Origin: an uncultured Alphaproteobacteria bacterium
GTDB lineage: Bacteria > Pseudomonadota > Alphaproteobacteria > Rs-D84
Assembly: GCA_934232895.1 (NCBI GenBank)
Contig: CAKQGH010000006.1
Coordinates: 1-64,000, forward strand
Direction of reading: 5' to 3'
Length of the DNA stretch: 64,000 nt
The position numbers and the translations under genes are program-made. Of the stretch, positions 6,414-14,106 are shown piece after piece; the first letter of the stretch is position 1, and every line of letters begins with the position of its first letter. The notes under the pieces were generated by a model that did not search any database, was not told where the DNA came from, and saw nothing but the letters and a program-made list of their open reading frames with translations.

Positions 6414-7034
6414 ATGAGCAAGGGTTGGGATAACACAGCACTGAAAAAATTAAAAGCCCTGATGGGCAAGGGTTTGTCCACATCGGAAATCGGTAAAAAA
6501 TTGGGCATCAGTAAAAACGCCGTTGTTGGCAAATTGAACCGGTTGGGCTGGAATGCCAAGGCGGGCGCCACCGCGGCAAAGACCGCACCGGAAAAAAAGG
6601 CGACAAAATCGGTTGCATCGGCCCCGACCAAAAAGCCGGCGGCCAAGAAAACGACCACAAGCGCAAAGCCGGCCAAGGCAACCACGGCCAAGGCGCCAGC
6701 GATCAAACCGACCAAGGTCACGCCCGCAAAGAAAGCGGCCCCGGCCAAATCTGCACCGGCCAAGAAAGCGCCGGCCAAGGCACCGACCCCAGCACCCAAG
6801 GCGCCAGCCAAGGAACCCAAATCATTAAGCAATAAAACACTGGCCATGCACCAGCGTATAATCCAACATTCGTTGGAAATGGCAAACCTGAAACCGAATC
6901 AGTGCCGTTGGCCAATTGGCGATCCGGATTCTGAAAATTTCCATTTTTGTGGGGAAACTGTGTTTGTGGGTAAACCATATTGCTATGAGCATTGTAAACA
7001 GGCATATCAATTTACACCGCCAAAGAAAAAATAA
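6414..7034 (+). CDS. gcrA: GcrA family cell cycle regulator
   Basis: A 206-aa protein. Residues 1-50 match the GcrA DNA-binding helix-turn-helix (WDNTALKKLKALMGKGLSTS, then EIGKKLGISKNAVVGKLNRLG). The C-terminal 45 residues match the conserved sigma70-interacting domain (CRWPIGDP, FHFCG, PYCYEHCKQAY). In Caulobacter GcrA activates cell-cycle promoters together with CcrM methylation. Between the two domains is about 85 residues of Lys/Ala/Pro repeats (PAKKA type) like a histone H1 tail, making the protein longer than the roughly 170-aa Caulobacter form. Divergent from the prepilin peptidase gene, with 76 bases between. No DNA methylase gene is visible here. Confidence 0.92.
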   Translation: MSKGWDNTALKKLKALMGKGLSTSEIGKKLGISKNAVVGKLNRLGWNAKAGATAAKTAPEKKATKSVASAPTKKPAAKKTTTSAKPAKATTAKAPAIKPTKVTPAKKAAPAKSAPAKKAPAKAPTPAPKAPAKEPKSLSNKTLAMHQRIIQHSLEMANLKPNQCRWPIGDPDSENFHFCGETVFVGKPYCYEHCKQAYQFTPPKKK

Positions 7035-7054
7035 CTAAATGTGGGGAACGCATC

Positions 7055-9094
7055 ATGCCAGCCGAGAGAGAGAATAAAACCGTTTTAACCCAGCGTCATT
7101 ATGACATAGATGGCAATGACCTGCGCGCGTACTATAATGACGCCGGGCATTTGGTGTTTGTGGTTGATGTGACGACGGGTGATGTTAAACCCAATGTTTT
7201 GTTGGTTATGAATCCGGTCGGCAATCGCAAATGGGACGATGTGCTGGAAAACGATTGGAATGTTGATTTGGAAACTGTGCGCCCGCGCCGGGATAACAAG
7301 TATCAAAAATTGGACATTGAATACGGCGGGCTGAATATATATGACAATTTAATTCGTGCGTATGATTCTGGCGATGATATTTCGGGGGCGCTGGGCGAAT
7401 TGGTGGCGTTTCGTAATGCGTCGGTTCGCCGTGCCGCCACAGAACGGTTGGACGCCGCAAATCGTACAATTGAACGCGCGAATGAAACAATTGAAAAAAC
7501 AAATGATTCTGTGGCGGAATTGCAATCGCGTGTGCGCACATTAAACGCCAAATTGACCCAGCATCGTAAATCTGTGGGACGCAAACCGACCAAGGAATCT
7601 GCATCGAAAATATTAAAGACCGAGGCCCAGTTGGACGCGACAAACGACAAAATTCGTCGCGCCAAGCGCCGCATAGTAAATGCCAAACGGCGTATGGCGG
7701 CGGCCGCCGATGACGCAACCGCGGCCCAGGAATTGTTGGCGCGCATTCCCGAAATTGTTGATGTGCCCGCCGCACCGCGTAAAAATGATTTGTCTGTGGT
7801 GGCGGCAAAATCCAATATCAATGAACCAAAGGCAACGCAAATGGCCGACGAAGAAGTAAAACCGTTATTTGATAAAGACCCAGAAATTTTGGACGAAGAA
7901 ATTGCGTTCAAACCAATTGATTTTGATGCGCCGTCACCGTTTGTGCCGGGACCAATTGATAATGTGCCCGCGGATGACGCTGTGGCGGTTGTTGAACCGT
8001 TGACATTTGTACCGCCGGTGTCGCCGCATGCAACGGATGCGACATCTGACGATGTTGCCCGGCAACCACAGACGGTTGTGAATGTGTTTGCACCGGTACC
8101 CGATGTGCCGGCGGCGGATTTGGCACCCACACCACAGTCTGATGCGCCAACACCAATTTTGAACACAATTACACCGGCGGTTGCCTCGGTGGTGGACGAT
8201 GCACCGGTTGCCGCGACGCCGGCCCCAGATGTGGCGCCCGCCCCCGCACCAACGCCGGAATCGCGTCCGGCGCCAATTGCGCCAAATATTCCGTCGGCGA
8301 CAGATGTGCGCCCCGTGTCGCCAATTACGGGTAATGTGGCACCGGTATCGCCGGGCACCACGCAAAAACCATCGTTTATTTATTATGTTGCATTGGGTGT
8401 GCTGATTATATTGTCGATATTTACATTGTGGTTGTATCAACAGCGTTCGACCACAACCACCGTTCCGAATTTAACCGCGGTTGTGCCCAGCGAAAATGTG
8501 GCGGAAACGCCAGCGGCGCCGACCACAACCGATGCGGCGACAACACCGTTTGTTGATGAAAATACCGCACCAGTGGCACCGGTTGACACGCCCCAGCCCG
8601 CGGTTGTTGAACCCGAACCAGAACCAGTCGCGGTTGAACCGGAACCCATTGTTGTCGCGCCAGTGACAGAGCCCGAACCAGAACCGGTTGCGGTTGAACC
8701 AGAACCCGAACCAGTGGTGGCCACGCCCGCACCCGTTGTTGATGAACCCGCCCCGGCACCCGTACCAGCCGTGACGGTAAATCCGATTCCAGCGGCCGCG
8801 CCAGCCACGGCGTCAACGGTGACCGAAACACCAAAAGTTATTGAATCCGAAGAAGAAATATTGGCCAAGAAACCATCTTATTCGGTATCGGCCCAGGAAG
8901 AAATGTTTGTGGCATCGCCGTCATACGATACGGAAACCGTTGTTGAAACCGAAAATGCCGTGGCCTGTGACGACGGCAGTGCCCCCGATGTGCACGGATG
9001 TTGCACGGGCGAAGTTTTCTCGGATATGGGCAACGGTACAACGGCGTGTTGTATTGACGGTACCGATACATGTTTCCCACCGTTGGAAATGTAA
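7055..9094 (+). CDS. Single-pass membrane protein with coiled coil and Pro-rich tail
   Basis: A 679-aa protein 20 bases after gcrA, likely in the same transcript. Order of parts: a small N-terminal domain (1-125), a coiled coil (about 130-235, RTIERANETIEKTNDSVAEL-type), a disordered acidic Pro/Ala-rich stretch, one membrane segment near 440-463 (FIYYVALGVLIILSIFTLWL), a Pro-Glu-Val repeat region (PEPEPVAVEPEP, about 520-570) and a small Cys-rich C-terminus (seven cysteines in the last 45 residues). No signal peptide, so the long N-terminal half is predicted cytoplasmic and the PE repeats and disulfide-rich end periplasmic. The layout recalls cell-wall-spanning TonB-like or SPOR-like proteins, but no known domain is recognised. 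Confidence 0.8.
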   Translation: MPAERENKTVLTQRHYDIDGNDLRAYYNDAGHLVFVVDVTTGDVKPNVLLVMNPVGNRKWDDVLENDWNVDLETVRPRRDNKYQKLDIEYGGLNIYDNLIRAYDSGDDISGALGELVAFRNASVRRAATERLDAANRTIERANETIEKTNDSVAELQSRVRTLNAKLTQHRKSVGRKPTKESASKILKTEAQLDATNDKIRRAKRRIVNAKRRMAAAADDATAAQELLARIPEIVDVPAAPRKNDLSVVAAKSNINEPKATQMADEEVKPLFDKDPEILDEEIAFKPIDFDAPSPFVPGPIDNVPADDAVAVVEPLTFVPPVSPHATDATSDDVARQPQTVVNVFAPVPDVPAADLAPTPQSDAPTPILNTITPAVASVVDDAPVAATPAPDVAPAPAPTPESRPAPIAPNIPSATDVRPVSPITGNVAPVSPGTTQKPSFIYYVALGVLIILSIFTLWLYQQRSTTTTVPNLTAVVPSENVAETPAAPTTTDAATTPFVDENTAPVAPVDTPQPAVVEPEPEPVAVEPEPIVVAPVTEPEPEPVAVEPEPEPVVATPAPVVDEPAPAPVPAVTVNPIPAAAPATASTVTETPKVIESEEEILAKKPSYSVSAQEEMFVASPSYDTETVVETENAVACDDGSAPDVHGCCTGEVFSDMGNGTTACCIDGTDTCFPPLEM

Positions 9095-9097
9095 TAA

Positions 9098-9124
9098 AAA
9101 AGCACCCGAATGGGTGTTTTTTTT
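9098..9124 (+). terminator. Terminator of gcrA-membrane protein unit
   Basis: GCACCC/GGGTGT hairpin with a run of eight Ts, four bases after the TAA stop at 9094. Confidence 0.8.
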
Positions 9125-9197
9125 AGTGATATTTTAGCCCCGCAACGGTAAAAAACATGCGCACCGGACGGCACGCCATCTGTTATCTGTGCCCTGT

Positions 9198-10088
9198 TTA
9201 TACAATACTGCGACGGGCAACACTGAAAAACGCAAACCCCAACAGCAATATCATTATTGCCAAGAATATTACCAGGGCCGCACTGTCGTATTCGGCAAAC
9301 GGCAATTTCATATTCATGCCGTAATACCCAACGACAACCGTTGGCACCACCAGAATAATGTTCCACATGGTCAAACGATTAATATACATGTTGGAATCCA
9401 TATTAATAACGCTTTCAAATGTCTCCTTGATGGATTTTAACATCTTGCTGTATGATGTCACGACCTCGGTCGCCTGGGACAATTCAATGCGCGCATCCTC
9501 GGCCAGGTCGCGTGCGTCGTCGGTCTTTACAAAACCACGAACCTTTTCCAATTTATCCAACACCGCAACATTGCCCTTGATGCCCGCCATATACAGGGTA
9601 TAACTGTTTTCAACCTCAAGTAATGCCATCAAATCGCGACGGCGAATGCGCTCTTGCAATGCCTGTTTAGACTCCAAAACGCGCTTGTTCAATTCCTTCA
9701 AGAATTTCAAGTACGATTCCGCGATGTAATAAATGATGTTCAAAATGAATTCTTCACGTGATGTTTTCTCATCTTTCTTGATTTTATCCAGCAAATCGCA
9801 CCGTTTACGACAAACGGTTATAACACGCGACGACGAATAAATAATCGACAGTGGCTCGGTATGCCAGATGGTGTCCGTTTCGCGGTTTATAATTGGAAAA
9901 CGCACGATTATAACCTTGTAATCGTCTTCGACCTCTATACGCGGTTGTTCATCCGGGTCCAGAATGTCCGAAATGGTATCCTCGTCAATTTTGTATTCGG
10001 TTTGTAATTTCTCGAAATCTTCGTGGTCGGGGTTGCCGACATTCACCCAAGAGAATGTTTTTAATTTTTCAGTCACAAACATGGCCAT
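9198..10088 (-). CDS. corA: CorA-like magnesium/divalent cation transporter
   Basis: A 296-aa protein with the CorA layout: a soluble N-terminal domain, a long helix (about 120-235) and two C-terminal membrane helices. The family signature YGMN is present at the end of the first one (VPTVVVGYYGMN), with KLPF where MPEL is common. CorA forms a pentameric Mg2+ channel in the inner membrane. The start at 10088 is preceded by AAGGAGA; a second ATG two codons in is possible. Convergent with the gene ending at 9094. Confidence 0.9.
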   Translation of the reverse strand: MAMFVTEKLKTFSWVNVGNPDHEDFEKLQTEYKIDEDTISDILDPDEQPRIEVEDDYKVIIVRFPIINRETDTIWHTEPLSIIYSSSRVITVCRKRCDLLDKIKKDEKTSREEFILNIIYYIAESYLKFLKELNKRVLESKQALQERIRRRDLMALLEVENSYTLYMAGIKGNVAVLDKLEKVRGFVKTDDARDLAEDARIELSQATEVVTSYSKMLKSIKETFESVINMDSNMYINRLTMWNIILVVPTVVVGYYGMNMKLPFAEYDSAALVIFLAIMILLLGFAFFSVARRSIV

Positions 10089-10210
10089 TCTCCTTATGCT
10101 GATACAGATTTATAAACGGTGGTATTTTATAACACAATTTGCAGAAAATCAATCAAATCTGGGAATTCATACCAATATTTTTTATGCGCGCCGCGTGGTA
10201 CAATTACACC

Positions 10211-10306
10211 ATGGCAACACAAACAAACTCTTTCACCATCGCACGATACATATTGCTGGGGCTGGGGATTTTAATTGTCTTGGCAATTTTATTTTGGATA
10301 TTCTGA
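10211..10306 (+). CDS. Possible 31-aa membrane miniprotein
   Basis: Open frame of 31 codons starting MATQTNSFTIARY and continuing as one strongly hydrophobic helix (ILLGLGILIVLAILFWIF). A TACAAT box lies six bases before the ATG, so the mRNA would be leaderless; no Shine-Dalgarno sequence is seen and the -35 is weak. The all-hydrophobic second half with a polar N-terminus is typical of small single-pass proteins. It could also be chance. Confidence 0.35.
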   Translation: MATQTNSFTIARYILLGLGILIVLAILFWIF

Positions 10307-10333
10307 CGCCACCCATACGGACGGTTAAATTTT

Positions 10334-10461
10334 TGGTCGCCGTAGACAGGAATGGCTGCGCCCACCTGGGCACATTCGCTGACGCGAACCGGCATACTGC
10401 CGTCTGCCTTGTGGCCTGCGGTTCAAACCTGCTGCCCCGCAGGTTCGATTCTGGTCACCAC
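10334..10461 (-). repeat. tRNA-Pro-like 3' end interrupted in the T-loop
   Basis: On the minus strand this resembles the variable loop, T-arm, acceptor 3' end and CCA of the adjacent tRNA-Pro. T-stem GCAGG (complement at 10428-10432) pairs with CCTGT (complement at 10346-10350). About 75 nt are inserted in the T-loop, related to the insert in the repeats at 1-325. Compared with those copies, the T-stem changes from GTGGG/CCCAT to GCAGG/CCTGT and an inner hairpin from TTTGC/GCAAA to TTCGC/GCGAA, both preserving pairing. A partial copy of the tRNA-Pro terminator follows (about 10315-10333). Confidence 0.6.
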
Positions 10462-10496
10462 AAAAATTTAACCGTCCGTATGGACGGTTTAATTTT
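10462..10496 (-). terminator. Terminator of tRNA-Pro
   Basis: Perfect AACCGTCC/GGACGGTT stem with a T run on the minus strand, immediately after the CCA end of the tRNA. A diverged duplicate lies after the interrupted copy (10315-10333). Confidence 0.75.
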
Positions 10497-10573
10497 TGGT
10501 CGGGGTGACAGGAATCGAACCTGCGACCCCTTGCACCCCATGCAAGTACTCTACCAGGCTGAGCTACACCCCG
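10497..10573 (-). tRNA. tRNA-Pro (GGG)
   Basis: Minus-strand cloverleaf. Acceptor CGGGGTG pairs with CACCCCG; D-arm contains AGCTCAGCCTGGTAGAG; anticodon stem CTTGC/GCAAG encloses ATGGGGT, giving anticodon GGG; T-arm is GCAGG-TTCGATT-CCTGT. The discriminator A is followed by an encoded CCA (10497-10499). Confidence 0.95.
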
Positions 10574-10637
10574 AACGCACACAAATATAATCTATTCGTT
10601 TCAAAAAAACAATACTTTTATTTGACGCATTTTGTGC

Positions 10638-10667
10638 TTGCACGAATCGGAAAAAAGTTACTAGTAT
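10638..10667 (+). promoter_or_regulatory. Possible acpS promoter
   Basis: TTGCAC (10638-10643), 18-base spacer, TAGTAT (10662-10667), about 38 bases before the acpS start. Confidence 0.35.
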
Positions 10668-10704
10668 GCGCATATCGAATTTAACCTGATGGGGGTGCCG
10701 TTCT

Positions 10705-11082
10705 ATGATTATGGGAATTGGAATTGATTTGGTAGAAAGCGGGCGTTTCTTGGATTGGTCCGCGTTCAAAAAACAACGCATATTCACAAAGAAAGAATTG
10801 GAATATGCCGATACCGATAATGCAAACGCCGAAAAGCATTTGGCAAATTTCTGGGCCGCACGCGAGGCTTGTCTGAAGGCGTTGGGCACCGGGTTTGGCG
10901 ACGACATCGCGTTTTCCGATGTTTCGGTTGTACACAATGATGCCGGTCGTCCCGAATTACTGATTGCCGGTGGGGCGCGTGCCGCATTAAAGGAATTGGC
11001 CGGACCGGATGCGGTTGTACACCTGTCCATCACCGACCAGGACGATTACTCCGCGGCCATAGTGGTTATTGAAAAGAATTAA
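10705..11082 (+). CDS. acpS: Holo-[acyl-carrier-protein] synthase
   Basis: A 125-aa protein of usual AcpS length. It transfers 4'-phosphopantetheine from CoA to acyl carrier protein. Motifs: GIGIDLVESGRF at the N-terminus, FTKKELEYA, and FWAAREACLKALGTGF with the conserved Glu and Lys. The later SISH-type motif reads SITD. A GGGGGTG site precedes the ATG at 10705; starting two codons later at MGIGIDL is equally plausible. Stands alone between tRNA-Pro and a repeat region rather than in the frequent pdxJ-acpS or lepB context. Confidence 0.9.
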   Translation: MIMGIGIDLVESGRFLDWSAFKKQRIFTKKELEYADTDNANAEKHLANFWAAREACLKALGTGFGDDIAFSDVSVVHNDAGRPELLIAGGARAALKELAGPDAVVHLSITDQDDYSAAIVVIEKN

Positions 11083-11107
11083 AAAACGCCCACTTGGGCG
11101 TTTTTTT
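11083..11107 (+). terminator. acpS terminator
   Basis: ACGCCC/GGGCGT hairpin with seven Ts directly after the stop codon. Confidence 0.8.
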
Positions 11108-11147
11108 ATTGGGAGAGGCACACGCAAGTGGACGGGGCGGGTTTTAT

Positions 11148-11208
11148 TTAGAGAGCAAATCGCAGAGAGCAGAGAGCAATGAAGTGCGCCATTCGGCGCA
11201 CTTTTTTC
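11148..11208 (+). repeat. GAGAGC heptad repeat plus hairpin
   Basis: A GCAGAGAGCAGAGAGCAATG-type stretch (about 11160-11180) matching the inverted repeat of IVP element 1, followed by a perfect GTGCGCC/GGCGCAC hairpin with a T run. It may be a solo remnant of such an element. The stretch 11108-11604 holds no gene, only repeats. Confidence 0.5.
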
Positions 11209-11228
11209 ATTCCCGTTGCAATCCAAAA

Positions 11229-11325
11229 TCCCCTTCGCTAAGCGAAGGGGTGGCACGAAGTGCCGGGGTAGTGGTAAATATAGCCCCGCGGGGCAATGGT
11301 CCCCGACCTTCGTCGGGGTGACGGT
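11229..11325 (+). repeat. Intergenic palindromic repeat (family C)
   Basis: Same family as 353-440, 26769-26870 and 48287-48460: CCCCTTCGCTAAGCGAAGGGG, GGCACGAAGTGCCGGGGTAG, GTGGTAAATA, and a terminal CCCCGACCTTCGTCGGGG hairpin. Confidence 0.65.
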
Positions 11326-11356
11326 TTGTTCCCTGTGCTCTGCAATACCGTCACGT

Positions 11357-11487
11357 GCAAGTTCCCCTCCGGTGGAGGGGTGGCCGCAGGCCGGGGTGGT
11401 CTTGAAAGCGCGTAATGTTGTACGAAGTTTCAAATAAAAAGACAACCTCCCCGCTACGCGGGACTCCTCCACAGGAGGAGAACTTGC
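11357..11487 (+). repeat. Intergenic inverted repeat (family B)
   Basis: Bounded by GCAAGTTC and GAACTTGC. Inner palindromes are CCCCTCCGGTGGAGGGG and CTCCTCCACAGGAGGAG, with GGGGTGGTCTT and CACCTCCCCG between. Other copies at 26906-27035 and 48148-48265. No coding capacity; probably a non-autonomous mobile or extragenic palindromic element. Confidence 0.65.
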
Positions 11488-11537
11488 ATCGTTCAAGTGA
11501 ATAATAAGTTTCCCGCTGGCGCTTCGTGCCACCACGA

Positions 11538-11580
11538 CTCGGGCCCCGCGGAATTGATAAATTCCGTGGGGGGTTCCTGG
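11538..11580. repeat. Short palindrome (family D)
   Basis: GGGCCCCGCGGAATT-GATA-AATTCCGTGGGG hairpin. Variants with the same pairing but different arms (ACGAAATT, CAAAATT) occur at about 975-1015, 26395, 27105, 27371, 47669, 47776, 48303 and 48410, often inside other repeats. Confidence 0.6.
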
Positions 11581-11604
11581 AGGGGAATTAAGGTGGGGTG
11601 GTTT

Positions 11605-12159
11605 TTATTCCAATGCGGCCAAGATGTTTACAAAATTATCGGTGGCGGCGTCGGCGCTGACATCCACGTCAGAAAAATGAATTCCGGGTGCGGTGCGCAG
11701 CCATTCGATTGCCGGCATAGTTATATCCAAAAATGTTTTAATGCGGCGTTCCACAACCGCGTTGTCGGCATCGTCGGCGCGGGTGCTGCCTGTGTTGTGG
11801 CGTTTTGCCAGGCGGCGGCGAATGATATCAATTGACACATTCAAAAATATTACGCGAATGTTGAACGCGTCGGCATACGATTTGACCAGCCATTTTGCCT
11901 GGGACAATGTGCGGGGAAATCCATCCAATAATACATCGGAATCTGTGCCGATATGGTGGCGCATCAAATCAAACAATGGTGCGTCGGGTACCAATTCGCC
12001 GCGTGCAATCAACCGCCCTATTTCGGAATCCGCCGGCATGGCGCGCAATATTGCGCCGGTTTCGACATAGTTAAATTTGCAATGTTCCTGCAACAGGTGG
12101 GCAAATGTGCCTTTGCCTACGCCGGGCCCGCCCATTAAAACAATCATTTCGTTTTTCAT
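11605..12159 (-). CDS. adk: Adenylate kinase, short form
   Basis: A nucleoside monophosphate kinase with P-loop GGPGVGKGTFAH, the NMP-binding region (TGAILRAM) and DGFPRTLSQA. It converts AMP and ATP to two ADP. The 184 residues are short for the family and the LID region (RRRLAKRHNTG) is the small type without a zinc-ribbon insert. I start at MKNEMIV (12159). An in-frame ATG at 12168 exists, but a TACAAT box ends just before it, so the transcript probably begins close to 12159 and is nearly leaderless. Lies downstream of rpsA on the same strand but behind its terminator. Confidence 0.82.
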   Translation of the reverse strand: MKNEMIVLMGGPGVGKGTFAHLLQEHCKFNYVETGAILRAMPADSEIGRLIARGELVPDAPLFDLMRHHIGTDSDVLLDGFPRTLSQAKWLVKSYADAFNIRVIFLNVSIDIIRRRLAKRHNTGSTRADDADNAVVERRIKTFLDITMPAIEWLRTAPGIHFSDVDVSADAATDNFVNILAALE

Positions 12160-12178
12160 AGTGACCATATTGTATCAC

Positions 12179-12210
12179 AAAAATAAATCCCCGACAAGGA
12201 TGTCGGGGAT
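12179..12210 (-). terminator. rpsA terminator
   Basis: ATCCCCGACA (12187-12196) pairs with TGTCGGGGAT (12201-12210), followed on the minus strand by TTATTTTT. The adk promoter starts right behind it. Confidence 0.8.
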
Positions 12211-12235
12211 TATAGGAATAATTTACAATCGTAAA

Positions 12236-13924
12236 TTATTTTTTGCTGTTTTCAATCGCAGCGCCCAAGATGTCGCCCAAAACCGAGCCGCTGTCGGCCT
12301 GGTTGGCGTATTCTTTGACGGCCTGTTTTTCCAGGGTCACCTGCAATGCGCGGATGGACAGTTTAACAGTGTTGTCTTCGACAGAAACAACAGATGCTTC
12401 GACTGTGTCACCGATTTTGAATTTGCTGGTGTCCTGTTCCGCTTTTTCGCGTGACAGGTCTGTGCGACGAATAACACCGCGGATTTCATTCGGCAATGCC
12501 AAAATCAATTCGTCTGGTGTAATTTCGGAAACAGTACCGGAAACAACCGCGCCTTTCTTGATGGCAGCGTTTTTGCTGTCTGCACCTTCGGTCAATTGCT
12601 TGATACCCAGTGTGACGCGTTCTTTTTCCGGATTGATGTCCAAAATTTTCGCTGTCACTTCTTGGCCACGAACGAACTTTTTCAGTTCTTCTTCGTCCAA
12701 TTTGTTCCAAGACAGGTCGGAAATGTGAACCATACCGTCCAATTCTGGGGTCAATTGAACAAACAGACCGAATTCGGTTGTGTTTTTAATTGGGCCAGTC
12801 ACGACATCGCCAACATTGTGGGTTTCGGCAAATTGTTTCCATGGATTTGGTTGCAATTGTTTGTATCCCAACGAAATGCGGCGTTTATCCTGGTCAATAC
12901 CCAAAACAACAACATTTACATCCTGGCCCGCTTGCAAAACTTTGCTGGGGTGAATGTTTTTGTTTGTCCAGGACAGTTCAGACATGTGAACCAAGCCCTC
13001 GATATTGTTGCCCAGGTCAATGAATGCACCGTAATCGGTAATGGATGAAACCTTGCCTGATACTGTGTCGCCAACATTGAACGCGCGGGATGCTGTTTCC
13101 CATGGGTCAGCTTCCAATTGTTTCGCACCCAACGAGATACGATGGGATTCTGGATCGAATTGGATAACTTTGACCTTGATCTTTTCACCAACATGAACCA
13201 ATTCGCGTGGGTGATTTACGCGCTTCCAGGACAGGTCTGTCACATGCAACAAACCGTCGATGCCACCCAAATCAACGAACACACCGTAATCGGTAATGTT
13301 TTTAACGGTACCTTCGATAACGGCACCCAGTGTGATGTTTTTCATCGCTTCGCGTTGTGCGGCCGCGATGGAGTCAGACTGAATCGCGCGACGAGACACG
13401 ATTGCGTTCGTGCGCAATGCATCCATTTTCAAAACGCGGAATTTGTCTTTCAGACCAATCAACGATTTTGCATCGCGAACCGGTTTGTGGTCAACCTGGG
13501 ACGATGGCATAAATGCAAATACGCCGCCCAAATCAACGGTGTAACCACCGCGAACAACATCGATAATTGTACCCTCGGGGTCAATGCCTTCGGCAACTGT
13601 CTTTTCCAAATCTTTCCATGCTTTTTCAGCACGAGCCTTGGTATACGACAGAACCGCCGTGCCTTCGCGTGATTCATAACGTTCAACAAAAACGTCAATG
13701 ATGTCGCCAACGGCCGGAACAGATGCGCCAAATTCTTTTAATGGAATGCGGCCTTCGGATTTCAGGCCAACATCAACCATCGCGAAATCGCCGCGAATGT
13801 CTTTGACGGTACCCTTGGTTGCATAACCCTGCAAAGTTTCCTGTGTGCCATAGTCCTTGTCGAACATCTGGACGAAATCTTCACCGGATAATGGATTGAA
13901 TAAATCTTTGGATAAATCTTTCAT
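12236..13924 (-). CDS. rpsA: 30S ribosomal protein S1
   Basis: A 562-aa protein with six S1/OB-fold RNA-binding repeats, the normal proteobacterial number. Typical strands are visible (GTVKNITDYGVFVDLGGIDG, GKVSSITDYGAFIDLG, HVTDLSW, HMSELSW, HISDLSW). S1 brings mRNA to the 30S subunit and helps unwind leaders. No good Shine-Dalgarno sequence precedes the ATG, as is common for rpsA, which is autoregulated in E. coli. Transcribed from a strong promoter at 14052-14080 with a leader of about 120 nt. Confidence 0.95.
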   Translation of the reverse strand: MKDLSKDLFNPLSGEDFVQMFDKDYGTQETLQGYATKGTVKDIRGDFAMVDVGLKSEGRIPLKEFGASVPAVGDIIDVFVERYESREGTAVLSYTKARAEKAWKDLEKTVAEGIDPEGTIIDVVRGGYTVDLGGVFAFMPSSQVDHKPVRDAKSLIGLKDKFRVLKMDALRTNAIVSRRAIQSDSIAAAQREAMKNITLGAVIEGTVKNITDYGVFVDLGGIDGLLHVTDLSWKRVNHPRELVHVGEKIKVKVIQFDPESHRISLGAKQLEADPWETASRAFNVGDTVSGKVSSITDYGAFIDLGNNIEGLVHMSELSWTNKNIHPSKVLQAGQDVNVVVLGIDQDKRRISLGYKQLQPNPWKQFAETHNVGDVVTGPIKNTTEFGLFVQLTPELDGMVHISDLSWNKLDEEELKKFVRGQEVTAKILDINPEKERVTLGIKQLTEGADSKNAAIKKGAVVSGTVSEITPDELILALPNEIRGVIRRTDLSREKAEQDTSKFKIGDTVEASVVSVEDNTVKLSIRALQVTLEKQAVKEYANQADSGSVLGDILGAAIENSKK

Positions 13925-13949
13925 AAGAAAATTTCATACAAAGTTTGCC

Positions 13950-13975
13950 ACCCTTCGCAGATGCTTCGGGTGGCA
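13950..13975 (-). promoter_or_regulatory. Hairpin in rpsA leader
   Basis: GCCACCC and GGGTGGC form a stable stem in the 5' leader about 25 bases before the rpsA start, where an S1 autoregulatory structure could sit. Function inferred only from position. Confidence 0.35.
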
Positions 13976-14051
13976 CAGCCATCCAAAAAATCTCTGGGGG
14001 ACTTGTGGGGTTAATCGGATTGGTAATGCGCCCACCCGCAAAACCGAACGG

Positions 14052-14080
14052 ATTATACGGGATTTTTTTTGAAATTGCAA
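14052..14080 (-). promoter_or_regulatory. rpsA promoter
   Basis: Minus strand: TTGCAA (14080-14075), 17-base spacer, TATAAT (14057-14052). A near-consensus sigma70 promoter; it overlaps the terminator region of the upstream gene. Confidence 0.65.
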
Positions 14081-14081
14081 G

Positions 14082-14103
14082 AAAAAACGCCCCGTCCGGG
14101 GCG
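14082..14103 (-). terminator. Terminator of secreted-protein gene
   Basis: CGCCCC/GGGGCG hairpin with a run of six Ts on the minus strand, right after the stop of 14107-14514. Confidence 0.8.
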
Positions 14104-14106
14104 ATG

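Noticed and set aside
5867..6847. A 326-codon open frame on the minus strand covering gcrA
   Set aside because: Only the last 156 codons (from 6337, with a ribosome site) code for the prepilin peptidase. The upstream part is the low-complexity antisense of the gcrA Lys/Ala/Pro repeats.
10334..10461. A second functional tRNA next to tRNA-Pro
   Set aside because: The acceptor 5' strand, D-arm and anticodon arm are missing and the T-loop is interrupted; only the 3' end is tRNA-like.
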